From CAWAHD01 sp963781785 (GTDB taxonomy: Bacteria; Planctomycetota; Planctomycetia; Isosphaerales; Isosphaeraceae): a stretch of 64,000 nt of DNA. The DNA lies in the NCBI GenBank assembly GCA_963781785.1, contig CAWAHD010000001.1:1736001-1800000 (forward strand), given 5' to 3'. Below the pieces are notes generated by a model. It was not told the origin of the DNA. It ran no database searches and worked only from the letters and a program-made list of their open reading frames with translations. How positions within the stretch are numbered: the first letter of the stretch is position 1; every line of letters starts with the position of its first letter. Positions 19,042 to 28,189 of the stretch are shown in pieces. The position numbers and the translations under genes were made by a program.

Positions 19042-22000
19042 GCCCGGTGTTCGAAGACGGATGCGGCGCGGGGATGGCATCCCAGAGCTTGATCGTGCCG
19101 TCGGCACTCGCCGAAGCGAGCTGCCCGCCGTCGGGTCGAAAGGCGACGGCGCACACTCCCATGGTGTGGCCTGGCAAATCGAGCGTCTCCATTCCTGTGC
19201 TCATGTCCCACATTTTCAGCTCTTGCTCGGGAGCGACCGCGGCGGGCGAGCCTGCCCCCGACGCCAGCCGCCTGCCATCCGGGCTGAAGGCGACGCTTTG
19301 AACGGCATGCGTGTGCCCGCTCAGGGTCTGAAGAAGCGCCCCGTCATCGGAGTTCCAGATCCGGATGGTTGCGTCCTCCGATCCCGATGCGAGCACGCGC
19401 CCATCGCCGCGATAGGCCAAGCCGCGAATCGGACCGATATGCCCGCGAAGCTGCCGCAGCAATTGCCCCGACTTGACATCCCACTCGAAAATCGCCGCCG
19501 CCGTGACGCCCTCGGCGATCCGATAACTGCCGGCAATGTCTTGTCCCACGGCCAGGCGTGAACCATCCGGGTTGAATGCGATCGCGGAGAACGGCTGTTC
19601 TCCACTCCGAAGCTCCGGGAGGGCGCGCTTCTCGAGTACGTCCCACATCGGCACCACGCCGGCCTGGGCGCTGGCAAGCGCGAGCGTACGATTGTCGGGC
19701 GCAAACGCGAGCCGCGTGAAGTCGCTGGTGGACGCCGGGAACGTGGCGTGAACGGCGCCGGTCATCGTGTCCCAGATCAAAACCTGCTTGGGCTTGATCG
19801 CCCCGGCGACGAAACGGCCGTCGGCGCTGGCCGCCACGGCGACCACCGAACCCTTCGGGGTCGCGAACGTCGCGGTTGCGGTTCCCGATACAATGTCCCA
19901 GATCTTGACCGTCCCGTCCCAGCTCGAGGTTGCCAGACGATCGCCCCGGCCGACATAAGCGAAATCCGAGACCCAGCGGCCGTGGCCCGTCAGAGTCACC
20001 GCCTCTTGTCCGAACTTCGCGTCCCACACCGAGACCGTTCGGTCTTTTGCCGCCACCCCCAGAAGCCTGCCATCCGTGCTATAAACCAGTTCGCTCACGA
20101 ACTCGTTTCGTGTGCCCGTGAGCCGGTGTTGCTCACTCGTCAGGCGAGCGTCCCAGAGATGGACGATGCCATCCATCAGCCCGGCGATCGCCAGTTGCTG
20201 TCCGTCGGGGCTCGGAATCAGGAAGGACGGGTTCCACGAGAGCTTGTCTCGCGTCGCCAGCACGCTCCGGTCGGCGACCTTCCAGAGCATCAGGCGACCC
20301 CCGCTGGTTCCGTCGGCGGCAATCATCGCACCGCCCTGAACCACGTTGTTTCCCCCAGCGCAGAACGCCGGCATCCCGCCCGCGAACCCAGGGTCTGCGC
20401 CGAACGGATCGCTCTCGCGCCCGCTGGCGAGGTCGATCAGTTTGAGGCCCCTGTCCAGAAGCCCCGAGAACGCGATTGTTTGACCGTCCGGGCTGAATGC
20501 CATGAAACCCGGGGTCTTGGGACGTTCGAAGACACGGCGTCCCGAACGCAGCTCCCAGACGCTGATGCCGTCGCTGAGATAATCTTTTGGCTTCATCGAG
20601 CTCGCAGCCAGCATCTTGCCGTCAGGACTGAACCGAAGTGTGCCGGTCAGCTCGCCGCCGGTCTCTATGGTTCTGAGCGACTGACCGGTTGCGCGGTCCC
20701 GGATTTGAATGCGCCCTCCCGAAAGTCCCAGGGCGACTCGAGCGAGCGCTTGATCGAATACCGCGCCCGTGACCTTCGTCCCGGCTTCGAGTCGAAAGAG
20801 ATCACGGGTCGCACCGCCGGAGAGCGGGTGCGCCGACACCCGTCCATCTGCCTCGACCGTCAGGACCTCTGCGCGTCGTGCGTCGATTCCGAGCCCGACG
20901 ACGTCTGCGGTGAAGCCGGTCAAGCGTGCGCGACCCTCGGCGCGCTTCTGCCAGTAGTACCACTCGAATCCTCGGAGGTTTTCCAAGGGCGATCCGGGCC
21001 CGTACCTGCCGAGCTTCTCCCAGAATAGCCCTATCTTCCCTTCGTCCCAGGCGCGCTCGACCTCTCTCATATTGAATACGTACAACCGCGCCTGGGCATC
21101 GTTGTGCTGCTCTTCTACCGTCCGCAGGGCCGTTTCGGTCTGGCTCTTTTCCTTGCGCAATTCCTGAGCGCTTTTGTATTCCCGCACGCCCAGCAAGCTC
21201 GACAGCCCGACAACCGAGAAGAGGCCAGCCACGGCTGCGCTCAGGGCGGCCGCCAGCTTCGGATTACGGTTGCACCATCGCCACGTTCGCTCGAGGGCAC
21301 CCACGGGCCGCGCGGTGACCGGCTCGCCCGCCAGGAACCGCCGTAGGTCTTCTTCCAGAGCGGCCGCGGAGGCATAGCGCTTGCCGGGTTCCTTTTCCAG
21401 ACACTTGAGGCAAACGGTCTCGATGTCGCGCGGAATCGTCGCGTTGAGCCGCCGCGGTGGAACGGGCTCGTCGCTGATGACCTGGAGCACGGTGTCCATC
21501 GCCGTCGCTGCCTGAAACGGCGGCCGGCCAGTGACCAGCGCATACAGGGTCGCTCCCAACGCATAGACGTCGGAAGCCGGCCCGACGTCGCCGCGCTTGC
21601 CTCCCGCTTGCTCGGGCGGCATGAAGCTCGGCGTCCCCATGATCTGCCCGGAGCCGGTCAGTCCGCTGTCGCCCTGCACCTTTTTCGCCAGTCCGAAGTC
21701 CGTGACCCGAGGGTTGCCGTTCTGGTCGAGCAGGATATTGGCCGGCTTCAGGTCGCGGTGAATCACGCCCCGCTGGTGGGCGAATTCGATCGATTCGCTC
21801 ACGCGGCGCATGAGCTCCGCGGCTTGTCGCGCGGGGAGCGGTCCCTCGGTCAGGCGCTGAGACAGGCTTTTGCCCTCGACGAAGCCCATCGAGAAGTAAT
21901 GCTGGCCCTCGTGCTGGCCAACCTCGAAGATGGGGACGATGCCCGGGTGGTCGAGATTGGCGGCGGCCTCGGCCTCGGTATAGAACCGCTTGATATCGGT

Positions 22001-22557
22001 GTCGTCGGCGAGCTGTCCTGCCAGGATCATCTTGAGCGCGACCTTGCGGTTCAAGCTCACCTGCCGCGCCTCGAAAACAACACCCATGCCGCCGCGAGCC
22101 AGCTCGCGGATGATCTCGTAGTCCCCGAAGTAGCGCACGTGGGTGAGAGACGCGGGGCGCCTCGCGCCCTTCGCGCGGACCCGAGATCAACCGTGGCGTC
22201 ATCGCGCGGAGGACGCGTTGGCTCGTCGTGAGGTGACGTTGCAGGGCCGGTTGGAGCGGCGTCGTCCTGCGGCTGGCGCGGAGCCATGGTCGGAGCCTCG
22301 GCGACCGCCCTGGCCTGCTTCCCCGCGCCAGGCTGATCGCCTTCACTCCGCTCTGGCATACGCAGCTCGCCCACGAGCGCCAGAAGCTCGGCCCGCAGCG
22401 CAGGCCGGCCTTCCGCGGCGATCTCGCCGAGGTAGTCGTCAATCGCCGGGCAATGGCCGTCGCGCCAATCAGCCTCGAACCGGCGGCAAACCGCTTCGAT
22501 CGCGCGCACCAGATCAAGGTCCAAACCGTCCAGATGCTGGCTGGGTCGCTCGTTCAT
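19025..22557 (-). CDS. Ser/Thr protein kinase with WD40 propeller (one frameshift before the kinase domain)
   Basis: From GYFGD-like VRYFGDYEI onwards the frame encodes a Hanks-type kinase: ARGGMGVVFE glycine loop, VALKMI Lys, HRDLKPANIL catalytic loop, TDFGLAKK and GTPSFMPPEQ. A transmembrane segment (AAALSAAVAGLFSVVG) and about 650 residues of WD40 repeats (FSPDG..ASGSEDATIRIW pattern) follow. A separate frame from ATG 22557 encodes about 140 residues (DLVRAIEAVCRRFEADW, AIDDYLGEI, ALRAELLAL) that usually precede this kinase type in planctomycetes. That frame joins the kinase if one base is added at about 22135-22145. The kinase is probably anchored in the membrane, with the propeller as sensor or scaffold. 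Confidence 0.88.
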
Positions 22558-22860
22558 CCTCTTCGACTCCTTGCTGCCACGCACGCGGGCCGCTGGTTGA
22601 TCGCTGCGCGCCAGATCCCGACGGCCGCTCTCGCGCTGCGCCCTTGATCAGGGCCTCATGGGAAGACATGGCCATTTTGCCGGCGATTGTGCCATCGACC
22701 GCGTGATCGGCGACAAGGTCGGCGGCTCACGCCTTGTCCCCCCTTTCGCACCGAGCGGCCGGCGGTTAGACTCGGCATGGGAATGACACACCAAGGCGCC
22801 GGAGGCACCGCACCTGCCCCCCCTCCGGCCGGGTCGCATCATGCACGAGGAGCCGACACG
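22558..22860. other. Divergent intergenic region
   Basis: This 303-bp gap lies between the kinase (minus) and the Gfo/Idh gene (plus). It should hold both promoters. No convincing -10 element, RNA gene or small reading frame is visible. Confidence 0.4.
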
Positions 22861-24192
22861 ATGATCGTCCGCACCCACAATCGTCGCGAATTCCTGCGCG
22901 TTTCGGCGACGAGCCCAGCGCTTGCCCCCTTCCTTTTCCCCTTCGGCCGCACGATGGCCGCGGACATCCCGGCCAAGAACGACCGGCCGCGCCTCGGGCT
23001 GATCGGAGCCGGCGGCCAAGGCTCCGGAGACGCACGAGGCGCCGCGCATCACGGCGATTTTCTGGCGATCTGCGACGTTGACAAGGGGCACGCTGAAAAG
23101 GCCAGGAAGGACAGCCGCATCGGCAAGGGCAAGGCCGAGGTTTGCGAAGACTACCGCAAGGTCCTCGACCGGAAGGACATCGACGCCGTGATCATCGGCA
23201 CGCCCGACCACTGGCACACCAAGATCTGCATCGACGCCATGCACGCGGGCAAGGACATCTACTGCGAAAAACCGCTCACCCTCACGATCGACGAGGGCAA
23301 GAAGATCGGCGAGGTCGCCAAGGAGACCAGGCGGGTGGTGCAGGTCGGCACGCAGCAGCGCAGCGACCACAACCGCGTGTTTCTGCTCGCCGTCGCCATG
23401 GTCCGCGCCGGCCGGATCGGCAAGATCAGGAAGGTCACGGCATCGATCGGCGGCGGCCCGACAGGCGGCCCGTTCCCAGCAACCAATCCCCCGGCGGACC
23501 TGAACTGGGACATGTGGCTGGGCCAGTCTCCCCAGGTCCCCTACCGCAAACAACGCTGCCACGCCGACTTCCGCTGGTGGTACGAATACTCCGGGGGCAA
23601 GCTCACCGACTGGGGCGCCCACCATGTTGACATCGGCCAGTGGGCGATCGGCATGGAGAACTCCGGCCCGAACACGATCGAGGTCGTCAAGGGTGTGCTG
23701 CCCGTCGAGTTCAAGGCCGGCTACGCGGCCGTCGACGATCGATTCAACACCGCGACCGAGTTCCTCATTCGTGCCCGGTTCGCCGGTGGCATCGTCATGG
23801 ACATCCGGCACGACCGGGAGAACGGCGTGAGATTCGAGGGCACCAGCGGCCACATCTTCGTCACCCGCGACCGTATCGACCTGGACGGCGGCGCGGTCGA
23901 TGCGCTCTTCAAGAACCCGGTGCCCGAGTCCATGCTCAAAGAGCTGCGCAAGGGCAAGCCGGTCGACGGCCACATGGCGAACTTCTTCGAATGCATCCGC
24001 GACCGCTCGGTGCCCGTCTCCGACGTCTGGACGCATCACCGCGCGCTCACCACCTGCCACCTGGCCAACATCGCGATGCGACTGGGCCGCCAGAAGCTCA
24101 CCTGGGACCCGGTCAAGGAGGAAATCGTCGGCGACACCGAAGCCAATTCCTTCCAGACTCGTCCGCAGCGGTCGCCCTATCAGATCGGCTGA
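22861..24192 (+). CDS. Tat-exported Gfo/Idh/MocA-family oxidoreductase
   Basis: The 443-residue paralogue of the gene at 15383 starts with a Tat signal (HNRREFLRVSA, then hydrophobic residues to about 35). LGLIGAGGQG is the NAD(P)-binding turn, followed by ICDVDKGH, IIGTPDHWHT and CEKPLTLT with the catalytic Lys. LTDWGAHHVDIGQW is the conserved C-terminal-domain motif. It probably acts on a sugar or cyclitol in the periplasm. ATG at 22861 is the only start that puts the twin Arg near the N-terminus. It converges on the SDR gene across a stem-loop at 24282-24305. Confidence 0.9.
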   Translation: MIVRTHNRREFLRVSATSPALAPFLFPFGRTMAADIPAKNDRPRLGLIGAGGQGSGDARGAAHHGDFLAICDVDKGHAEKARKDSRIGKGKAEVCEDYRKVLDRKDIDAVIIGTPDHWHTKICIDAMHAGKDIYCEKPLTLTIDEGKKIGEVAKETRRVVQVGTQQRSDHNRVFLLAVAMVRAGRIGKIRKVTASIGGGPTGGPFPATNPPADLNWDMWLGQSPQVPYRKQRCHADFRWWYEYSGGKLTDWGAHHVDIGQWAIGMENSGPNTIEVVKGVLPVEFKAGYAAVDDRFNTATEFLIRARFAGGIVMDIRHDRENGVRFEGTSGHIFVTRDRIDLDGGAVDALFKNPVPESMLKELRKGKPVDGHMANFFECIRDRSVPVSDVWTHHRALTTCHLANIAMRLGRQKLTWDPVKEEIVGDTEANSFQTRPQRSPYQIG

Positions 24193-24281
24193 GAGCAAAC
24201 GCCCCTGATCCGGCTCCCGGTATCCGCGGGTCCTCGTTTTGTTCATCGGTCTTGTTCATCGATGCTCAAGAGGAAGATGGA

Positions 24282-24305
24282 CCTGCCCCGTTCGCGTGGG
24301 GCAGG
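24282..24305. terminator. Stem-loop between convergent genes
   Basis: CCTGCCCC at 24282-24289 pairs perfectly with GGGGCAGG at 24298-24305 around an 8-nt loop. It lies between the stops of the convergent Gfo/Idh (24192) and SDR (24359) genes. There is no U-tract, so it would be a weak intrinsic terminator or simply a transcript-end structure serving both strands. Confidence 0.45.
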
Positions 24306-24358
24306 AGGCGGCTACCGGGACTGCCGGCCGACGTCCCAGCGCGGCTGGTCGCGCCGCG

Positions 24359-25126
24359 TTACAGAGCGGCTGTGTAGCCGCCATCAACCGGGATGGCGAC
24401 CCCCGTCACGTAATCGCTGGCCGCGCTCGCGAGCCACACCGCTGTGCCCGCCATGTCAATCGGCTTTGCCCATCGTCCCACCGCGATTCGCGCGAGCACG
24501 CGCTCGTGGAGGCCGGGGATCTGCTCGCGGGCCTTTTCTGTCAGCTCGGTGTCAAACCAACCGGGCAAGATGGCGTTGACCTGAATGTTGTCCTGTGCCC
24601 ACGCCAGCGCCAGGCTCTTGGTCAACTGCACGATGCCGCCCTTGGTCGACGCATAGGCTGCGGCAAACGCGGCCCCGAAGATCGACGTCATGCTGCCGAT
24701 ATTGATGATCTTGCCGCCGCCTGAGTGCTTCATTGCGGGGTACACCGCCTTTGACATCAAGAAGGCACTCGACAGGTTGACGTTCAAGACGGTCTGCCAA
24801 TCCTCGAACGAGAGGTCTTGCGGCTGCTTGCGCACGTTGATGCCGGCGTTATTGAAGAGAATATCGACACGCTTAAAGTGATTCCGGACCTCGGAGACCG
24901 CGCGTTCCACGTCTTCGGGGCGGGACACGTCGGCGGTCACGACGAGCGTGCGCACGCCGGTCTGGTCCTCAAGAAGCTTGGCGGCCGACCGGGATTTCTC
25001 GGCGTTCCGGCCCAGGACCACGATATCCGCCCCGGCCTGGGCCAGGCCCTGGGCCATCCCCAGGCCGATGCCGCCGTTGCCGCCGGTGACAATGGCGACT
25101 TTGCCGCTCAGGTCGAAGAGCTTCAC
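24359..25126 (-). CDS. Short-chain dehydrogenase/reductase
   Basis: The 255-residue classical SDR has the cofactor motif TGGNGGIG (14-21), DVSRPEDV, NNAG, the catalytic Ser in INIGSM and the YASTKGG Tyr/Lys pair. The sequence AILPGWFDTELT and the C-terminal VAIPVDGGYT are family-typical. Arg or Asp preference for NADP or NAD is not clear (VVLGRNAEK suggests NADP). Overall style is close to gluconate 5-dehydrogenase and 2-dehydro-3-deoxy-gluconate dehydrogenases, which would suit the sugar-oxidoreductase neighbours, but the substrate is inferred only. The gene lies 48 bp downstream of ilvD on the same strand and may be co-transcribed. Confidence 0.88.
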   Translation of the reverse strand: MKLFDLSGKVAIVTGGNGGIGLGMAQGLAQAGADIVVLGRNAEKSRSAAKLLEDQTGVRTLVVTADVSRPEDVERAVSEVRNHFKRVDILFNNAGINVRKQPQDLSFEDWQTVLNVNLSSAFLMSKAVYPAMKHSGGGKIINIGSMTSIFGAAFAAAYASTKGGIVQLTKSLALAWAQDNIQVNAILPGWFDTELTEKAREQIPGLHERVLARIAVGRWAKPIDMAGTAVWLASAASDYVTGVAIPVDGGYTAAL

Positions 25127-25174
25127 AGATTCCTCCGTTGTCTTCTGGCTCGTTTTTCGTTTCGCGAGCAGGCG

Positions 25175-27097
25175 TCAATCCCACTTGAGGATCGCGCCGG
25201 TATCGGCACTGGTGGCCATCTTCGCGTAGCGGGCGAGGTAGCTCGAAGTGATCTTGGACTTCGGGGCCGACCAGGCCGCGCGGCGATCGCTCAGCTCTTG
25301 GTCCGAAAGCCGGACGGACAGGACCCCCTTGGGGATGTCGATATCGATGACATCTCCGTTTCTCAAGAGTGCGATCGGCCCGCCGACGGCGGCCTCCGGG
25401 CTAACGTGGCCGATCGAGGCACCCGCGGTCCCGCCGGAGAACCGGCCGTCGGTGACCAGGGCACACTTGTCGCCCAAGCCAACGCCCTTGATCGCCGTGG
25501 TGGGGGCGAGCATCTCCTGCATTCCCGGGCCGCCTTTGGGCCCTTCGTAACGGATGACCACGACGTCGCCGGCCTTGACCTTGCCGAAGACGATCCCGTT
25601 GTAGGCGTCGATCTCGCTGTCGAAGATCGCCGCCGGACCGCTGAACGCGAGCATCTTCGGGCTGACGCCGGCGGTCTTGACGACCGCTCCCTTGGGAGCG
25701 AGATTGCCCGAGAGCATGGTCAGGCCGCCGGTCTGGGAATAGGCGTTTTCGACCGTCCGGATCACGTCGTACGGGTCAAATCCATCGTCGCAGCCGTCCC
25801 CGCTCGGTGGCGATGTGCCGGGGTCATTCGCGGTAGACTCATCATGTCCCGTTTCTCCTTCCGCTTCGAGCAAAGCGAGGCCGGCGACCCGCGAGCGAGC
25901 GTCGGCCGCCACACTGGGGACCGTCCATGCCTGGTTGGAGCGCTCGCCGCCGGCACGGACTTGAGTCAGCAGCCGGGCGGCAGGCGCGGCTTTTTGCCCG
26001 CGCACATCGTACTCCGCGATGTTCTCGCCCAGAGTCTTCCCGGTCACGGTGAGACACGAAAGGTCGAGGAGGCCCGGGCAGCCGCGAGCCACTTCACCCA
26101 GGATCGTGTGGATTCCGCCGGCTCTCGCCACGTCTTCCACGTGATAGCGGCTCGACGGACTGACCTTGCAGAGACTCGGCGTCTTCTTGCTGAGCTCATC
26201 GATCCGCTCGAGTGAAAACGGTACACCGGCCTCGTGGGCTATGGCCAGGATATGCAGGACGGTATTGGTGCTCCCTCCCATGGCCATGTCGAGGATCATG
26301 GCGTTATCGAACGCAGCCGCACTGGCGATCTCGCGGGGCAAAAGCCCGTGGCCGGCCCCTTTGCGGCCGAACTCTCTGGCCATGGCGACGATCCGCCGGG
26401 CCGCCCGCTCGTACAGCGTCTTGCGATCGGCCGAGGTGGCCAGGATCGTGCCGTTGCCCGGAAGTGCCATGCCGATCGCCTCAGCCAGGCAGTTCATGCT
26501 GTTGGCTGTGAACATCCCCGAGCAGCTTCCGCAGGTCGGGCAAGCCGCTTTTTCGATCTCATCAAGCGCTTCGGCGGATAATTGGCCGTTCTGCTTCTGC
26601 ACGCCCGCAACGAAGGCGTCGATCAGGTCGACGGTTTTGCCGGATGCCGTGCGGCCGGCCTCCATGGGGCCTCCCGAGACGAAGATCGTCGGGACATTCA
26701 CCCGCATCGCCCCCATGAACATGCCGGGCACGATCTTGTCGCAGTTCGGGATGCAGATCATGGCGTCGAAGCAGTGCGCCTGGATCATGGTCTCGACGCT
26801 GTCGGCGATCAACTCCCGCGATGGCAGCGAGTACTTCATGCCATCGTGACCCATGGCGATGCCGTCGTCGACGCCGATCGTGTTGAACAGAAACGGCATT
26901 CCTCCGGCCGCGCGGATGCACTCCTTCACGTAGTTGCCGACCGCTTGAAGATGGACGTGCCCCGGAATGATGTCGACGTGGCTGTTGCAGATGGCGATGA
27001 AGGGTTTGTCCCAGTCGGCTTCGCCAACGCCGGTCGCTCTCAGCAGGCTGCGATGGGCAGCGCGGGCGTCACCTCGTTTGATCGTGTCAGAACGCAT
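25175..27097 (-). CDS. ilvD: Dihydroxy-acid dehydratase with an unusual insertion
   Basis: The enzyme dehydrates 2,3-dihydroxy acids in valine, isoleucine and leucine synthesis. The Fe-S ligand regions are present: CIPNCDK, and CPTCGSCSGMFTANSMNC. Conserved substrate/Mg motifs include MAMGGSTNT, GGLTMLSGNLAP, GPKGGPGMQEML and TDGRFSGG. From about residue 370 to 440 there is an extra Ala/Ser/Gly-rich segment of roughly 70 residues (ERSNQAWTVPS and a GHDESTANDPG region) not present in typical IlvD, giving 640 rather than about 560 residues. ATG at 27097 (MRSDTIKRGD) is the family start. The gene is complete and in frame. Confidence 0.93.
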   Translation of the reverse strand: MRSDTIKRGDARAAHRSLLRATGVGEADWDKPFIAICNSHVDIIPGHVHLQAVGNYVKECIRAAGGMPFLFNTIGVDDGIAMGHDGMKYSLPSRELIADSVETMIQAHCFDAMICIPNCDKIVPGMFMGAMRVNVPTIFVSGGPMEAGRTASGKTVDLIDAFVAGVQKQNGQLSAEALDEIEKAACPTCGSCSGMFTANSMNCLAEAIGMALPGNGTILATSADRKTLYERAARRIVAMAREFGRKGAGHGLLPREIASAAAFDNAMILDMAMGGSTNTVLHILAIAHEAGVPFSLERIDELSKKTPSLCKVSPSSRYHVEDVARAGGIHTILGEVARGCPGLLDLSCLTVTGKTLGENIAEYDVRGQKAAPAARLLTQVRAGGERSNQAWTVPSVAADARSRVAGLALLEAEGETGHDESTANDPGTSPPSGDGCDDGFDPYDVIRTVENAYSQTGGLTMLSGNLAPKGAVVKTAGVSPKMLAFSGPAAIFDSEIDAYNGIVFGKVKAGDVVVIRYEGPKGGPGMQEMLAPTTAIKGVGLGDKCALVTDGRFSGGTAGASIGHVSPEAAVGGPIALLRNGDVIDIDIPKGVLSVRLSDQELSDRRAAWSAPKSKITSSYLARYAKMATSADTGAILKWD

Positions 27098-27500
27098 GAT
27101 GCGACTCCCGGATCGGGTTGGCCTCGGATGCGGCAAAAGGATGATCGCGCGGCGGTAGGGACCGTGGTGTTGCCTCGGGCCGGCGCAGTGCGACGGCCTT
27201 CCGCGGGGCCCAAGCTCTTCAATGCCTCAGGCCATCGTAGCAGACTGGAGCGTCCGGTCCAAGCGGCGGAGGCTTGTGCAATGAGCGGACGTCGCGCGGG
27301 GTCTCTTCGGCCGGTTAGCGAGGATTCGCATCGCTAACTCAATAACTACTTTGACCTTAAACATACTTCCCGGTATCCTTTTTCGCACGGCCTGGCGTAG
27401 AATCAACCGTGCATTCGTCACTCGGATCGCGATGAATCGCGCAGGGACGCTATCTGCTTGACTGCAAGTCCGGCGTCAGCGCCCGGTGTCTGGAGTCATC
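27098..27500. other. Divergent intergenic region
   Basis: This 403-bp gap lies between ilvD and the Zn-ribbon/HEAT gene. A short AT-rich stretch around 27340-27380 could hold a promoter. No leader-peptide attenuator rich in Val/Leu/Ile codons could be recognised upstream of ilvD. Confidence 0.4.
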
Positions 27501-28081
27501 ATGCATCAGCACAAATGTTCGTTGTGCGGAACGATGTGGCAGCATGGGGCGGAATGGGACAGAGACATGCTGGCCCATGAATGCCCAGTCTGTGGCTGCC
27601 ACCAGTTTCGCGTCTTCAGGGTAAAGGGCGGGCAGACCGCAGCTCTGCCGGAGCAAACCTACGACAATTTGGTGGAGGCCTTCGCTAGTGCCGACCCGTT
27701 TGTCCGGTCAACAACGCTGTTTTCCTTGAACGTTGGTGATCGGGCAGCGCGCGGCGTTCTGCCCAACCTGGCAACGATGGCCACGGCTGACCCGGAAGCC
27801 ATGGTGCGGTTGGCGGCTGTCGAAACCTTGCGTCGCTTTGGGGCCGATGGAGCTGCGGCGCTACCTGCCCTCGCCCAAGCACTTGCCGACCGGCATCCGG
27901 AGGTTCGACGTGCGGCCGCGCTCACGTTGGGCGATCTTGGCACCGCGGCGCAGGCGCCTTGACCGCGCTGACGGGCCGTCTAAGCGACAACCATCCGCGC
28001 GTTCGAACTGTAGTTGCCGCGGCTTTGGCAAAGATTCGACCGATGACCGGCGTTTGGCAGATCACCGTAGGTCAGGGGTAG
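27501..28081 (+). CDS. Zn-ribbon plus HEAT-repeat protein (one frameshift)
   Basis: Residues 1-40 form a zinc-ribbon with two CxxC pairs (CSLCGTMW and CPVCGCHQF). HEAT/PBS-lyase-type helical repeats follow: FASADPFVRSTTLFSL, ATADPEAMVRLAAVETLRRF and ALADRHPEVRRAAALTLGDL. The frame stops at 27962, but the next frame continues the repeat exactly (ALTALTGRLSDNHPRVRTVV) to a stop at 28081. One base is therefore missing at about 27948-27960. ATG 27501 is preferred because TGGAG lies just upstream. The protein is probably a small scaffold; no enzymatic motif is seen. Confidence 0.75.
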
Positions 28082-28189
28082 CCTCACGCCAGGCGCTTTG
28101 CCCCGCACCTCGTGCAATGAACAAAAAGCAAGTGACCGTGGCCGTGAAGGTCACGCTCCGGCCGTAGACGACCGTGGACGACGACATCG

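Noticed and set aside
24282..24305. A riboswitch or RNA gene at the stem-loop
   Set aside because: It is a single 8-bp hairpin between convergent genes without a conserved aptamer; terminator-like use is simpler.
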